From Epiperipatus broadwayi (taxonomy: Eukaryota; Onychophora; Udeonychophora; Euonychophora; Peripatidae): 64,000 bases of DNA. Location: the NCBI GenBank assembly GCA_028023455.1, contig JAQFVV010000031.1, positions 746,001 through 810,000 on the forward strand. The letters run 5' to 3'. The translations under genes and the position numbers were made by a program. The notes below the pieces were generated by a model. It was not told the origin of the DNA, made no database searches, and was given only the letters and a program-made list of their open reading frames with translations. This document shows, piece after piece, positions 1 to 12,002 of this stretch (positions are counted from its first letter, which is position 1; each line of letters opens with the position of its first letter).

Positions 1-839
1 AGATAAGAAAAATAATATAAGACCTCTTTATAAAAAGAATAATAAAAAAGTTTTCTTGTCTCAATTTGCATTTCATAAATTTAATAATGTCACTAAGTAA
101 AATAAATAAATATGCTGTATATCTTTAGCAATTTAAGTGATCTTATAAATTTTTCATAGTAGTTGAAATTTAATTCCTTTGTAATAGGTAATATAAATTT
201 CTCAATAAGAAATCATACTATTAAACCATTAAACATCACATCACCACCATTCTTTGTTTTGTGAAAATCATACTATTATGATAACTTTACTTATAATTTC
301 TAGCAGCTATTTTAACATCATTATACAGAACTAACTCAACATTCTTTATAAGTAATAAGTTGCACACCCATGCAATATCTGGTTTTCTTGTAATGAATAG
401 TCTTGAATTATTATAATTCCAAATCTAAACTCTACAATAAAATTAATAATTATTCCCCCATTATTAGATCTACAAGTATTAAAAACATTTGATTACATGC
501 TCATTAATTATTATTTTATTTTATTTGCTCTAGCCAAAAAAAAAAGGATCTAACATATCTACAAAATGATTAACTTTTTTAAAAAATCTATTTGAATGAT
601 AAACATAATTCTGGATAAAATAATACAAAACACCTTCATATATCCAAATTCAAAAATATATTTGATCAAGAACAATTAATAAAAGAAAAAAAATGGAAAT
701 AGTACTAATCAACTAGCTTTGAATATTAAACATCAAATAGCATTTCTTATACTTCATACTTGAACTTTCCATCAACTCCAAAACAATAAATCCATTCAAT
801 CATTAATTTACGATTATATATATATTGATAAGGTGCATC
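1..839. other. AT-rich stretch, no feature recognised
   Basis: No convincing coding, RNA or transposon-end signal is visible. It lies downstream (on the minus strand) of the decayed reverse transcriptase that starts near 1759, so part of it may be the degraded 3' part of that element. Confidence 0.4.
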
Positions 840-1759
840 TTAATTAGATGATCAAACCGATAGCTTTTAATGCAAGACTTATTGCAAATTGATCTTCAGC
901 CAAACTTTTCAATGCAGCATATCTCTGAACATTTGTATCCACAATATGCACAAACAACTGATTGGCAAACATAAACATGATTTGCTTCTCAAGAATTCAT
1001 AATTTATTTTCCCATCTAGTATAGATTTCATAACAATAAATTGTCTCAGAACATATCCACTCAATGTAGTCTTCTCATCCCTGTTAGCCTAATTGTTTCC
1101 AATCTTCTCTGACCTATATTTTTAAAATGCCTCAAAACTTATACACATACCAAATCAAATACTATTTTTATTTTTTCCATTATAATCACCAATGTTTTAG
1201 AATTACCAGCAATTATCACCTACTCATTCAAATTCTTAATTAATTGAATCCACATATTTAGCTGATTGATATAATTATCAACATTCAAACTCAGCCTTGT
1301 TTTTCTGTCTTACATATTTTAGTCAAAATTAAAATATAAACAAGAAAGTCAAAAGATAACACTGATTCATTTTCTTCTGATGTGCATTAATTGAGATAAC
1401 ATTACATTTTAATATGATTCTAATCATGCGAATGTAGCACTCTGCTTCATATAAAGATCAAAAATGATTTGGATGTCATGCATTGGGTAATCAATTTACT
1501 CCAGAATTGAGAATAGTCTATACTAAAACATATAATCAAAGATTTTCAAGTTATCATTCCTTCTTCCAAAACACTTAATGTACTGATGGCATTTCTAATG
1601 GGCTCTTTTTTTTCTGAAACCAAATTGAGTCATATTCAGAAATTGCTTCAGGCTACGATTCAATCACTTCTTGAATTATCTGAAGCAAAATTTTAAAAGC
1701 ATAAAAAAAATCAGACATTATTCTAATATTTACATTCTGCCTCAATGTTTTTAGCCAAT
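840..1759 (-). pseudogene. RTE-like non-LTR reverse transcriptase remnant
   Basis: Reading the minus strand with several frameshifts and stops gives a colinear series of reverse transcriptase motifs. Around 1700-1590 there is LLQIIQEVIES followed by EAISEYDSIWFQKKK, matching the LL..I...LE..ISE.QFGFRKG block of RTE/CFDP2-type elements. Around 1230-1200 the segment VIIAGNSKTL corresponds to the residues just after the catalytic YADD box; the YADD itself is destroyed. The same element continues at 5185-6130 with its endonuclease, so the 3.4 kb between is a later insertion. Dead copy; the clade name is an inference from motif style. Confidence 0.6.
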
Positions 1760-1764
1760 GTAAC

Positions 1765-3081
1765 TGTAACAAACGGGTTCGAATACACGCATATGTAAAA
1801 TATGACATGATTGATAGTGTTAATGTAGGGACCATGTATAAACAAATAAATAAAAGAATATATGTAAACGGTCATTCGAACCCGGTTACAAGTAATGTAG
1901 ATATAGCTATGGAGTATAAAAATAGTAGTTAGTATCGGAGGGGTTGCATCACTTATATATTAAGCTTATAAGCAATTAATTATTCTTAGATAGATTTTAT
2001 TCACATAGTTTTTTTGAGTTTATTAATAATTTTGGTAACACGTGTTTTCTTTTATTGAGTCACCTTGTAACATGTGAGACTAAATAGGATGAGTGAATTG
2101 TGTAGGCAGTTTGGTAATAACTGCGCAAGGGAAAACTGGTCTGTGGATATAGTTTTTTTTTGTGTTAAGAACAATGGAAGGACTGGTCACGGTTAGGAAT
2201 ATGCAAAAATTTTAAGAGTTAAAGGTGAATACAAAAGAACTTTTTTTTTTGCCCAGGGAAAATAAAAAAAAAAAGAGAAGCGCTTGAATCCTAACAAGGA
2301 GGCAAAGATTTTCTTAAGAAGTTTTAATATTTTTTGTCAAAAAAATGTCGTAATGATTGTGCCTAGTCGTTACTGACCCGAGGATACTGCATGAATTCAC
2401 CTGACGACTTGCGAACTGTCATAATAAATCAAGAGATTTTTTCATAGAAAATGTTGACCAAAATGGTTGAGATTTAGACCTTTCGAAAGATACACCAACT
2501 ACTCCACCTCTGAAACCTTCCGACCTAACGACCATTGAACTTTTGATCTGAATCCACAGATCAAGTTCTGGAACGTCAATACACTTTTTAACTGTCAGGT
2601 AAAGTGACCTCACCAACTTTTTCAGTATTTATCTCAATAAAGAATTTACCTGTTAATTGCTATATTAAAATTTTATATTTAAAGTTAGATATATGACTTA
2701 TTAATCATACCCACATATATTTTATTATTGTAATAGGTGATATTTTGTATATAATTGGCTTTTGATAGCAATCATATGTAGGTTCAAGAGTTTATTGGGA
2801 GGTATATGATCAAGTAGAATAAACCCATCAACCCGGTAGATTAAGGATTTGCTTTAAGTATGCAAAATAAATATAGGTAGAAGTGTTGGTAAATTTATGC
2901 TTTTCTCTAGTGCGGTCCCCAACCTTGAATGACTGGTTGTGGCACCACATCAGATAGATATCAGAACCTATATATATTGTTTTGAGGAGGTAATTCCTAC
3001 CTACTGGTAAGATTGGCGGAGATGGGTTCAAACCCTCATAAATACCTCCTCTTGGATAAGGAGGAATATAGATGGGTTATA
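1765..3081 (+). repeat. 5' LTR
   Basis: It begins TGTAAC with CGGGTTCGAAT nearby, which recurs inverted about 110 bp further in (1871-1891). It aligns end to end with 3844-5179; shared landmarks include the poly-T tract after the GATATAG at 2145 and the AGAACCTATATATA block near 2965. It differs from its partner by many 1-4-nt insertions and deletions. Confidence 0.65.
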
Positions 3082-3843
3082 ATGGGCATACGGGGGTTAG
3101 AAAATAAGTTTTTTTTTAAATAAAAAAAGAAAAGGAAAATAAAATAGGGGATAAACGAAAAGCGTGAAAACATATGGGAAAATGGTAGATGGGATGTTCT
3201 GGTGTGTAAAAGGTTTATAGGGTGGGAAATAGTTGATGTATGTTGAAACATATAAAGTAGGGTTTAGAAACAGAGGTTAAGAATTTATCCAATAGGAGAT
3301 ATCATAAACGATATGTTCAAGAGGTAAGAAGGGGCAAAGGTATCAGGTGGGTCATGAGGACACTGAAAAATGTAACCTTAATAATAAGATAGATAAAGAA
3401 ATGAACCAAAATAAACAAAAGGAGAAAGAAACAATAGAAGGAAATAAATATATCCAAGAAATTTTAGAAAAATTGAAATTGACCCGATTTCAGGAATAAA
3501 CAACTAGGGATAAAAGGGAGGAAGGGCGAAAATAACGAAAAGAAGTAGAAGGAAGTTTAGATGAAGGAAGAGGATGTAAATCAAAGAGGTAGCGAACGGA
3601 AGGAATATGGGAAATGAAGGAGGTGGGTCTAACCAAGTGACCTTTTAAATACGATTAATGGCAAAAACACACGGGAATGTCACACCTAGGAAGGTGGTGA
3701 GTGGTCATAGGAGGACGAAGGAAAGTGCCGGAAGCCAAGTCACACAAGAAAAGGGATGTGGCACCAAACAGAAGGTATTGGGAAATAAAGGAGAAAGTTT
3801 TAAGAATTCAAATACAAAAAGGTATTTAAGCTATCGTCAGGGG
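3082..3843 (+). other. internal region of LTR element, no pol
   Basis: A purine-rich plus strand coding mainly Lys, Glu, Gly and Arg in short frames. The longest is 62 codons (3658-3846), basic and without a recognisable domain. No protease, reverse transcriptase or integrase motif is visible. It may be a gag remnant or non-coding packaging sequence. Confidence 0.5.
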
Positions 3844-5179
3844 TAGTAAAAAGTCAATACATGTAAAATAGAAGATAGGTTAAGTAGGGTATAACAAATA
3901 AATAAAGAAATATATAGTACAAGTAATATAGATATGTGAGTATAAAAAATAGTGTGGAGTGCACTTATATGTGGGTATAAGATAATTATTCTTAGATATT
4001 TATTACTTTTTTTGTTATTAATATTTGGTAATTTTTTGGCGGAGGACAATAGGATGTGGCTGTAGGCAGTTTGGTAATAACTGGCGCCGGGAAGGCAGAA
4101 AACTGGTCTGTGGATATAGTTTTTTTTTTGTGTTGAAGAACAATGGAAGGACTGGTCAGCGGCGTAGGAATATGCAAAAGATTTTGAAGAGTTAAAGGTG
4201 AATACAAAAGAACTTTTTTTTTGTCTTGGTCGAGGGAGAAATAGAAAAAAAAAGAACGGCTTGAATCCTAACAAGGAGGACGCAAAGATTTTTCTTAAGA
4301 AGTTTTAATATTTTTTTGTCAAAAAAATGTGGGGTAATTGGATTGTGGCTAGTTGTTACTCGACTCGAGGATATGCATGAATTCACCTGAGGATTGCAAC
4401 TGTCATAATAAATCAAGAGTTTTGTTCCATAGAGGAAATGTTGACCAAAACGTTGAGATTTAGACCTTTGCGAAAGAGACACCAACCTCCACCTCTGAAA
4501 CCTGTCGCCGGACAACGACATTGGAACTGTTTGCCATCGTGAGATCCACCGATCAAGTTCGTGGCCGACGTCAATACAGACTTGTTTAGCGTGAGTCCAG
4601 GTAAAGTGACAGTCACCAACTTTTTCAGTATATGTATCTCAATAAAGAAGTGTTACCTGTTAATTGCTATATTAAAATTTTATATTTAAAGTTAGATATA
4701 TGACTATATTAATCATACCGCCACATATATAGTATTTGCATTATTTGGGTGTGGATGAATGAGCGTGATATATGTGTGTGTATGATAATGGATGGCCTGG
4801 TGTTTGCATAGCAATCATATATGTAGGTTCGAAGAGATTTATTGGGAGGGTATATGATCAAGTAGAATAAATCCCATCAGACCGGGTTAGATTAAGGATT
4901 TCGAGCTTTAAGCTATCGCAAAATAAATATATGCGTAGGACAGTGTTGGTAAATTTATAGCCTTGTTCTCTAGATAGACAGATGTCCCCAACCTTGAGAT
5001 TGAGCTGGTTCGGTGCGTCACCACATCAGATAGATATCAGAACCTATATATATATGTTTTCGAGGAGGTATTCCTACCTCTGGTAGATTGGCGGTGGATG
5101 GGTTCAAACCTGCTCATAAAACCTCTCGCGAGCTTCGGGGAGGCCATAATGGAGGAATATAGAAGCGGTGGGTGTTATA
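3844..5179 (+). repeat. 3' LTR
   Basis: Second copy of the 1765-3081 repeat. The TG start seems mutated (TAGTAAAAAG). The end, GTGTTATA, is followed directly by the target duplication GTAAC. Compared with the 5' copy it has extra short insertions, many containing CG (for example near 4083, 4515 and 5120). Confidence 0.65.
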
Positions 5180-5184
5180 GTAAC

Positions 5185-6130
5185 TATAAGGGGAACATGA
5201 TGCTCTTCAGACTACTTTTCATGTTTAAATATATGAGCAATGATAATGTATGATTAATTTTGATTCAAATATAATTCCTAAATCAGTTCATAAACATTAA
5301 GGGTTCCACATTGGTATGATTCCTCCCTCATACAAAGTCAATAATAATTACCGCTTGAGTTATTATATTTCCAATCTTAAGGGGTAGATCTTCATTTACT
5401 TTTTAATGCAACTTTTCTATCTTAAACTTAACACATACTGAAATACAACTCATTTTTAAAACTCTGGAATCTATTTTCTTAATTTTCATTTGATTAAAAA
5501 TCTAATAAGCTAAGTCCATTCTATTATTTTAGTGTAATTTATCTATTCTTCCATCACCATATTTTAGCCGTTTTACAGTTCCTATCTATTTCATTCTCAA
5601 GATATTCATATTAGGTCATATCAAATTCTTCTATTTTCTTCAAAATTTATTCTGCAGTCAATGGACTTCTAATACTTTTTTTTTTTCGCCTGACCAGATA
5701 TTTGCAGCTTTAATATCATTTTCAATTCTTCTTGTGGATTCATCATGCCCCTCTAAATACTTTTTTACAGAATTAACAAACTCAAATAATTTCAAGATTT
5801 AAGATTTTCTAAGTCCTATATTGAAAATTTATTCTGAATCTTAATTTTTTTAAGACTCGATTTCAATTCCATTATAACAAACTATGATCAGAATCAATGT
5901 TTATCCTTGAAAAATGAACTATTTAAATACTTTGTTCCATATCTTAATTTAACTAGAATGTAATCAATTTAATATTATGCCAGAACATGAGAATTCTTCC
6001 AAGCATATTTACATCTTACCAGACTCTTAAACCAAATGTTAATGCTAATCAAATTCTTTTCCAAGCAAAACTCAGAAATAACATTACTTTTTTGAATTGC
6101 AATATTAGTTAGTACTAGTAATTTTGCTTA
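5185..6130 (-). pseudogene. RTE-like APE endonuclease and linker remnant
   Basis: Minus strand, broken frames. Near 6100-5980 there is FCLEKNLISINIWFKSL, then YAWKNSHVLA, then IDYILVKLRYGTK (about 5960), then a DSDHSLVIMELKSSLKKL-like stretch (about 5900-5850). This is the order of the C-terminal APE endonuclease block (NTxF, YTW, QIDYILV, SDH) of RTE/CFDP2-type non-LTR elements. Further on (about 5590-5540) EYLENEIDRNCKTAKIWW resembles the Glu/Lys-rich linker before the reverse transcriptase. The rest of the same ORF lies at 840-1759, beyond the inserted LTR element. Confidence 0.62.
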
Positions 6131-6216
6131 TGTCGGCCATTAAAAAAAACCTGTAGGATCAACAAGAAACTAATAATAAAAATGTTGAAACTAATAATAA
6201 AAATGTAAAGATATAA

Positions 6217-7575
6217 GGTACTAGTATATATAATACACTCCACTGCTCGATGGCGCCGGTTTTCGCCCAATGCACATCAATATACATGTTTATGGGCCAA
6301 GGATACGGTAAAATATATGATAAATTTTGGACATTTATATACAATCTTTTTTAATTTTTTAAAAATTTCTATACGGTATTTTTTTTATATATGGTATTTA
6401 TTTTTTTTAATTTTAAAACACTTTTTGAAAATAGTATGGGTTTTTCTATCTGGCATTTCATTTTTAATAAACAAACACTTTGTTTTTAGATGGTGGAAGG
6501 GGGTTGGTTTGCTTTTTACTTATCGTCTTTTATCTTTTTTTTTTAATATACTTTTTTTTTTAACATTTATGCTACCAAAAAGTTCTTTATTTTTAGATGA
6601 TGAAAAAGGGGATTGGTTTGCTTTTTAATAAACAAACACTTTGTTTTTAGATGGTGGAGCGGGATTGGTTTGCTTTTTAATTATCATCTTTTTACTTTTT
6701 TTATATATAATTTTTTTTAAACATTTATGCTACTGAAAAGTTCTTCTTTATTTTTAGATGGTGGAAAAGGGGGTTGATTTTCTTATTAATTATAGACTTG
6801 TTTGATTTTTTTTTAAAAAAACATTTATGCTACTGAGAAGTTGTTGCTTAATTTTATGCTTTTTAAGAAATCCTTAAACAATTTTGTTTTTAATAAACCT
6901 ACAATTTTTTTTCAATAGAGAGTGGGTTTAGTTTTCTTTTCATTTATGTAAATAACAACAACAATTTTCCATGAAATAATTTGGACATTTATTGAATAAA
7001 AAATAAACTAAACTTTTTACAAGTTATGAAGATTTTGGCATAGAAACAAAAACTGTGGCCAACAATTCACTGATCTTCAATGAATTTTTTACACTCACTG
7101 TTGCCATTTTATTATTCTCACATGAAATCACGCAAAAATGTGCTTTTTCACATGAAGTCAGCCGAACTCTGCTTTTTAACCTAACCGTTCACAGTTGTGT
7201 TCAGTTACAAATCATAGGGAAGCATGTGTGATGGGCTGACAATTCTTAGTATGTACTACTACTTCAATTAAGCTTTCTCACAATTCTTCGGAAATGAATA
7301 TTTCGAGACTTTCGCATAATTAAAATATGGCTACCATCAAATCATACCATAGCAATAGGTCAGTTGCGCTCACTTGAGGAATAATTTCGCAACCTAATGA
7401 GCATGGTATTTCATTACATAATCATAGAATATATCGCCATCAAGTAGCCTGTTATGGCTACAACAACACTATTGTAGTGTTAGCCATAAGTTAGGCCACT
7501 AAAACAGCATATTGATGTGCATTGGGTGAAAACCAATGCCATCAAGCAGTGGAATGTATTATATGTACTAGTACC
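6217..7575. mobile_element. TIR DNA transposon, non-autonomous, 8-bp TSD
   Basis: About 75 bp at the left end (GGTACTAGTATATATAATAC onward) recurs inverted at the right end (7504-7575), with mostly transition differences. Both ends are followed outward by the identical octamer AGATATAA (6209-6216 and 7576-7583), a perfect 8-bp target duplication. No transposase is visible. The 8-bp duplication fits hAT, P, Merlin or related superfamilies; the GG-starting terminus does not fit the hAT CAGNG rule, so the superfamily is left open. It carries a tandem repeat block at 6465-6850. Confidence 0.8.
6465..6850 (+). repeat. tandem repeats inside TIR element
   Basis: Four near-identical cores of about 40 bp centred on TTTTTAGATGGTGGAA plus GGTTGGTTTGCTTTTTA begin near 6483, 6590, 6641 and 6751. 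They alternate with a shorter ACATTTATGCTACTGA block. Spacing is irregular (about 107, 51 and 110 bp). A 103-codon frame (6317-6628) over this area is low complexity and not considered a gene. Confidence 0.6.
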
Positions 7576-7931
7576 AGATATAATTAATAGTTTTAAAAAT
7601 GATAGTGGAAATATAAATAAATTTAATAACAAATATATTTTAAGTAGGGTTTGTTCTGTTAATCAGGGATTTAAAAATTATGTGGAAATAACAATATTGA
7701 CTTTTTGAATTTGAGAGATGGTTTTACAAAATTAATTAAGATGGATGAATCATTTTAAAAACTATGATTTATAATAAATTTTATTTATCAAAAAATTTTA
7801 AAATAAGACAAGTTTGAAATAGTTATTTTAAAAAGAACAGTAACAATAGGCAAAAGGTAATTTCTTCATTTAGCAACAACTATAATTGTAAAAAATGTTT
7901 AAAAAATATTTGTTTGTTTTCTCCTTTAAGG

Positions 7932-9158
7932 GGTGGAGTGTTCTGTTCTATCATGTCAGCCACTTGATGGCAATATTTCTAGCTAAATTGTTAGAAATAT
8001 GCCGTTTCCATGGCTGCAGCCAAGCCACTACCTTCTTTCTATAATAAAACACAAAAAGAGTCTGTTTACTCAGCTGCCAGCTACTGCTGTGGCTTCTTTC
8101 TATACTAAAAGAACAAAAAAATGCCTTCATTGGCTGCCATAGTTGCTAGTGTGATGCACTTTATCGTAATGATGTGTTGTCTATTTTCACTACAGTGTCA
8201 TATGAGGGTGTGTTGATTGCATCATATCTAAATAATTGAACTTTTCAGGTCCAATATCTTTTTTTATGTGAACTGACCTACTGGTACCTTCTAACAGTGA
8301 TAACAGTGTGTCATTGCTCCATCAGGACTGTGTAACCCTCACAAACTGTATTTTAGGATGCAGAACAGCACTATTTCGAAGAGCCTGATGAAAGTAACAT
8401 ATCCGTGAGAAATTGTCCGAGACAAGTAAGATGGCCACTTCAAACTCTGAAAATTGGCAATTGCCATACATAGGAGTTGGCTTTCATTCCCCAAAATTCA
8501 GTGTCTGATTAATTACTGTCCAAAAAAGGGCTAAAATTTACTTTTATTTTTTATTATAAAAGTATTGTAACTTTTCCTATCCACACACATACACATACAC
8601 ACCCAAACAAGCCCATCTCTGATTAATTACTGTCCAAAAAAGTCTCTGCTATATTTACTGTTATTTGTTATTAAAAAAAAGTAATGTAACTTTTTATATA
8701 GATACATAAAAAAAAAGCCACTCTCTGATTAATTACTGTCCCAAAAAGTCGGCTTTCATTTTAAAAATTTTGTTTGAATTTTTAAATTTTGTGAAGTTGT
8801 AATATAATTGACTTTGATTTTAAAACACAGTATCTGATTAATTAATGTCCCAAAAAGGTTAAAATTTACTCTTATTTTCTATTAAAAAAGAAACATAATT
8901 TTTTATAACCACACACACAAAAAAGCCAGTCTCTGATTAATTACTGTCCCTAAAAGTCCAAAAAGTCAGTTTTCATTTCTATATTTTGTTTGAATTTTTT
9001 AATTTTGTGGAAATTGTAATATAATTTATTTTTATTTTCTATTCCAAAAACAAAGACAATAGTTCTATAGAATTGCTGGCCTGAGAATGTTATATCTATG
9101 TGTTTTTGCTTAGCATCAATGCCATCAAGCGGCTGACACAATAGAATAGAACACTACC
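7932..9158. mobile_element. second TIR DNA element, related termini
   Basis: The left end (GGT...GTGTTCTGTTCTAT followed by TGTCAGCCACTTGATGGCA) recurs inverted at 9118-9158. The inner sequence TTGATGGCA is also shared with the TIR of the neighbouring element at 6217-7575, so both may belong to one superfamily. No clear target duplication is seen and no transposase frame is present. The interior contains a five-copy tandem repeat. Confidence 0.55.
8500..8960 (+). repeat. five-copy tandem repeat, ~107 bp period
   Basis: The core CTGATTAATTACTGTCC starts at about 8505, 8619, 8725, 8834 and 8933. Each core is followed by an A-run and a T-rich stretch, and three copies are preceded by a CA-rich run. 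Spacing is 99-114 bp. Internal repeats of this kind are common in non-autonomous DNA transposons. Confidence 0.7.
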
Positions 9159-9360
9159 TTTTTTTGAAAAGTATGCAAGAAAATGAGTTATAGGTAAAAT
9201 GTGAAAGTGAGGATGTAATTAACCAAATACAAATGTATTACAAGTGACAGAAAAACTAAAAGAAATGCAGAATATTAAGAATTTAAAAGTGATTTTTTTA
9301 ATAAAAAAATTTTGTATATTCCTGCAGTATTTCCATAGTTCACTTTCCTTTTCATTCTAT

Positions 9361-11017
9361 TGTACCAACATTGTGTTGGCACATAATAATTTTGTTAAAA
9401 AAATTATTAAAATAAAAATCTTTCGTCAAAGAAAACATAAGATTAAAAGTCTAAAGGTTTTTAAAAAATAAGTAAAGAGTTTTTTCATTTTATTATTAGT
9501 TAAAATGTAATGTAAAGTTTAAAAATATAAATCTCTTTTCATTCAAGTTAAAAAAAAAAGGTAATCTTAAAAACTAAATAATGAATTGATCTTAAATTAT
9601 ATATGTGCATAAATGTAAGCTTGTTAATAAAATATATATGTGCAAGAGTAAACAAAGAAATGATAAATGTGTGTATATGTGCATGTTAAAATTATATTGA
9701 AAAATAAATGAAAGTTAAAAAATTAAAAAACACTCAGTGGTGGCTACTAATAAAAATACAAAAACAACATGTTTGCATGGTTACTAATTAAACGATCTTC
9801 AAAAACAAGCAATTAAAAGATTATCAAAGGAATTTCGACAACAGATATTGTTGGAGGATATCAAAATGACAACACGCCATATGTATAAATAGACAAATTT
9901 TTATCGGACAGTTAGCTGAGTTCGTGTTGAGTTTGAGTTGCGTTTGAGATAACAGTTCAGTACAATCTATCAGTGAGTTATATCAGTCAGCTTATTGTAT
10001 ATCCAGAATCAAGAATGCAGTGTTAAAACCTCGAAAAACATATGACTTTCTCCAGCCTAAAGTCCGATGAAAACAGCCAATCTACCTGATAAAAGTGATG
10101 CCTGCGTAACAACCTGAAGCCACTCAATATCTATTGTCTTAAAGAAAATGCCTCGGAATAATGAGTATCAAATCTCCACAAGAAAACTTCAAATATAACC
10201 AGTTAGAAATATTTCATCAGAAGCAGCAAACAGCAAGAAGTATCCACGTTCAAAATCCTAGGTAATAACATTTTCTTATACTCATTTCTAAAGTAGCCAT
10301 CGCATTCGTAAAACCTCAAGAGTCAAGTTTAAGAACTCTATTGCATACATAGACGAACTATTAATATGTGTGCTTAAAATGTTGTGTGTATTCATGTGCT
10401 AGTATATTGATTTCATTGTATTTTAAATTTCAAATATTATTTAATGCTTTCTCATAAGATATTATAGTGTGCGAATTATATATGTGCATGTGTTATATTA
10501 GTAAATAAGATTTATAAAATATTTAAAATTAGTTTAATAAATGTTAATTAAAATAAATTGTCTTTAAACTTAAAACTGTATTTGTCGGTCAATTCTTTTC
10601 ACCACTAATTGAAACTATATTTTGTTATTGAATTAAAAATAGACTGAGCTAGTTAAGGGATTTTTCAAGTGTTGGATTATGGGCCTACTGTCTGAACATG
10701 TTAGTCTTAGACTAGCTGGCACCTGGGGTTTACTCTGAAACAAATAGTGTTTGGATAGTAGGGGTTTGAATCTAGCAGCCGAGGTGGGCCACGATCTGGA
10801 AATGTGATCATGTTATGCATTGCATAGCTCAATCTGATTGTGGGTATTATTGACAGCTAAAGCTATCAATAATATTTTCGACTTTGCTCGAACGTGTCGG
10901 TTCGTTCACATAATATTTATAATTAAATAAGATTATAAATTTATTATAAATAAGGTTGAACCCAGCCAAAACCATTTACAGACTAAGTGAGAGTTTAATC
11001 CGCTCAAACCCAGTACA
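9361..11017 (+). repeat. 5' LTR
   Basis: TGTACC start, CAGTACA end, 1657 bp. The first 22 bases contain a small inverted repeat (CCAACATTGTGTTGG). It contains the promoter noted at 9884 and AATAAA-type signals near 10535-10560. Confidence 0.85.
9884..9892 (+). promoter_or_regulatory. LTR TATA box
   Basis: TATAAATAG within the 5' LTR, conserved at 13837-13845 in the 3' LTR. It is followed by a GC-richer, well conserved stretch (about 9910-10270) that would be the start of the transcript. The position is consistent with a U3 promoter; transcription itself is inferred. Confidence 0.55.
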
Positions 11018-11021
11018 TAAA

Positions 11022-11040
11022 TGGATACACCCAACATTGG
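11022..11040 (+). promoter_or_regulatory. primer binding site (probable)
   Basis: TGGATACACCCAACATTGG begins 5 bases after the LTR end. Apart from the 3' part of TGGATA it resembles the Lys-tRNA-type site TGGCGCCCAAC used by gypsy-like elements. A less altered version of that site is seen at 35406. Confidence 0.5.
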
Positions 11041-11452
11041 AGCTGGTTCTAAGAAACAATAGTAAAGAAATACTTTGTTTCTTGTTTGAAAATTTTTTTT
11101 TAAGAAAGCTAAATTACGTATGTTAAAGTGGTTTAATTTTTTTAAAAAAATTGATCGAAACTTTTTTTTCTTTAAATGAAAAGAGATTTGACATCAATGC
11201 CATTTAAAATAAATTATTCTTTTAAATTAAAGACAGAGAGATGTTGGGCAGAGCTAAAGCATTAAAAACAGGTAGAGAAAAGGACAAGGGGGTGGAGTTA
11301 GCCATATGTTCCATTTAAAAAAAAAATAAACAATAGTATTTAAATTTAGTTTAATGTAAGCGCTAGTTTAATAAAAGAAAAAAAAAGAGAAATTGAAATT
11401 TGCGAAAATGGAGCCGAAAGAAAGCCCGATATATTTTTAAAATCCCCAGTTA

Positions 11453-12002
11453 GTGGAAAAAGAGAAAAAAAAGATATCTGAGATGCAGATGATGATGAAA
11501 ATGATGATGAATATGATGCAAGAGTTCAAAGAAAAATTGTGTCAGAAATTTGAACAAAGCCAACAAAAGCTCAAAGCGGAAATGCGACAAGAAATCAAGC
11601 AGAGTCAGTTAGAACTCAAAGCTGAACTGAAAGAAGAAATTAATCAGGTCAAAGTAGAAATGATTAGAGAAATGAAGGCAATGAGGGGTGAAAAGATAGC
11701 AGGAAAGGTAGAGAAGAACCAAGAAATTATAGTTAGATTTAATTTAAGACAGTCAGGAAGATGAAAAGAAAGTTGAGGTGATAAAAGACACGAAAATTGA
11801 ATTAGAATCAGATAGTATTGCAACAGATAAAATAGAAACAAATGTAGATCAAGAAATAGGAGAGAGACATAAGTTCAAGGTGGAAGATAGCGTAGAAAAG
11901 TTTTCACAAAAATTGAAAAAGGTTAAAGTAAAAGTTTGTGTTCGTTTTAAACGTAGATTTAAAACAGAAAGCGTAGAAAAAAATATTCTCAGTTTGAAGT
12001 AA
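11453..12002 (+). pseudogene. Gag-like coiled-coil protein, frameshifted
   Basis: Two frames in different registers (11453-11764, then 11778-12002) read as one protein after a frameshift. The first part is Lys/Glu/Gln-rich with a Met-rich segment (MQMMMKMMMNMM) and two near-repeats of the form QSQ-LKAE-EIKQ, a predicted coiled coil. The second part is acidic, then strongly basic near its end (CVRFKRRFKTESVEK). No zinc knuckle is visible. By position (after the primer site) and composition it is the Gag remnant, and it is similar in style to the one at 35890-36740. No homologue was identified by sequence. Confidence 0.5.

Larger units (their letters stand above)
1765..5179 (+). mobile_element. 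non-autonomous LTR retrotransposon, 5-bp TSD
   Basis: Two long direct repeats (1765-3081 and about 3844-5179) flank a 0.76-kb interior. The element starts TGTAAC and ends GTTATA, an inverted pair apart from one transition. It is bounded by a perfect 5-bp duplication GTAAC at 1760-1764 and 5180-5184, the length typical of Ty3/gypsy-type integration. It sits inside the RTE-like copy, separating its endonuclease from its reverse transcriptase. The interior has no gag-pol, so the copy must have used enzymes from another element. The strand is inferred from a G-rich polypurine-like run just before the second repeat (3839-3843). Confidence 0.72.

Noticed and set aside
3837-4274. 145-codon minus-strand frame
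   Set aside because: Antisense to the 3' LTR, low complexity, broken in the 5' LTR copy.
6317-6628. 103-codon Phe/Leu-rich frame that looks like a membrane protein
   Set aside because: It is a translation of T-rich tandem repeats inside a non-autonomous DNA element.
6465-8960. CRISPR-like array because of regularly spaced repeats
   Set aside because: Repeats are imperfect, spacing is about 50-110 bp, and they lie in eukaryotic transposons.
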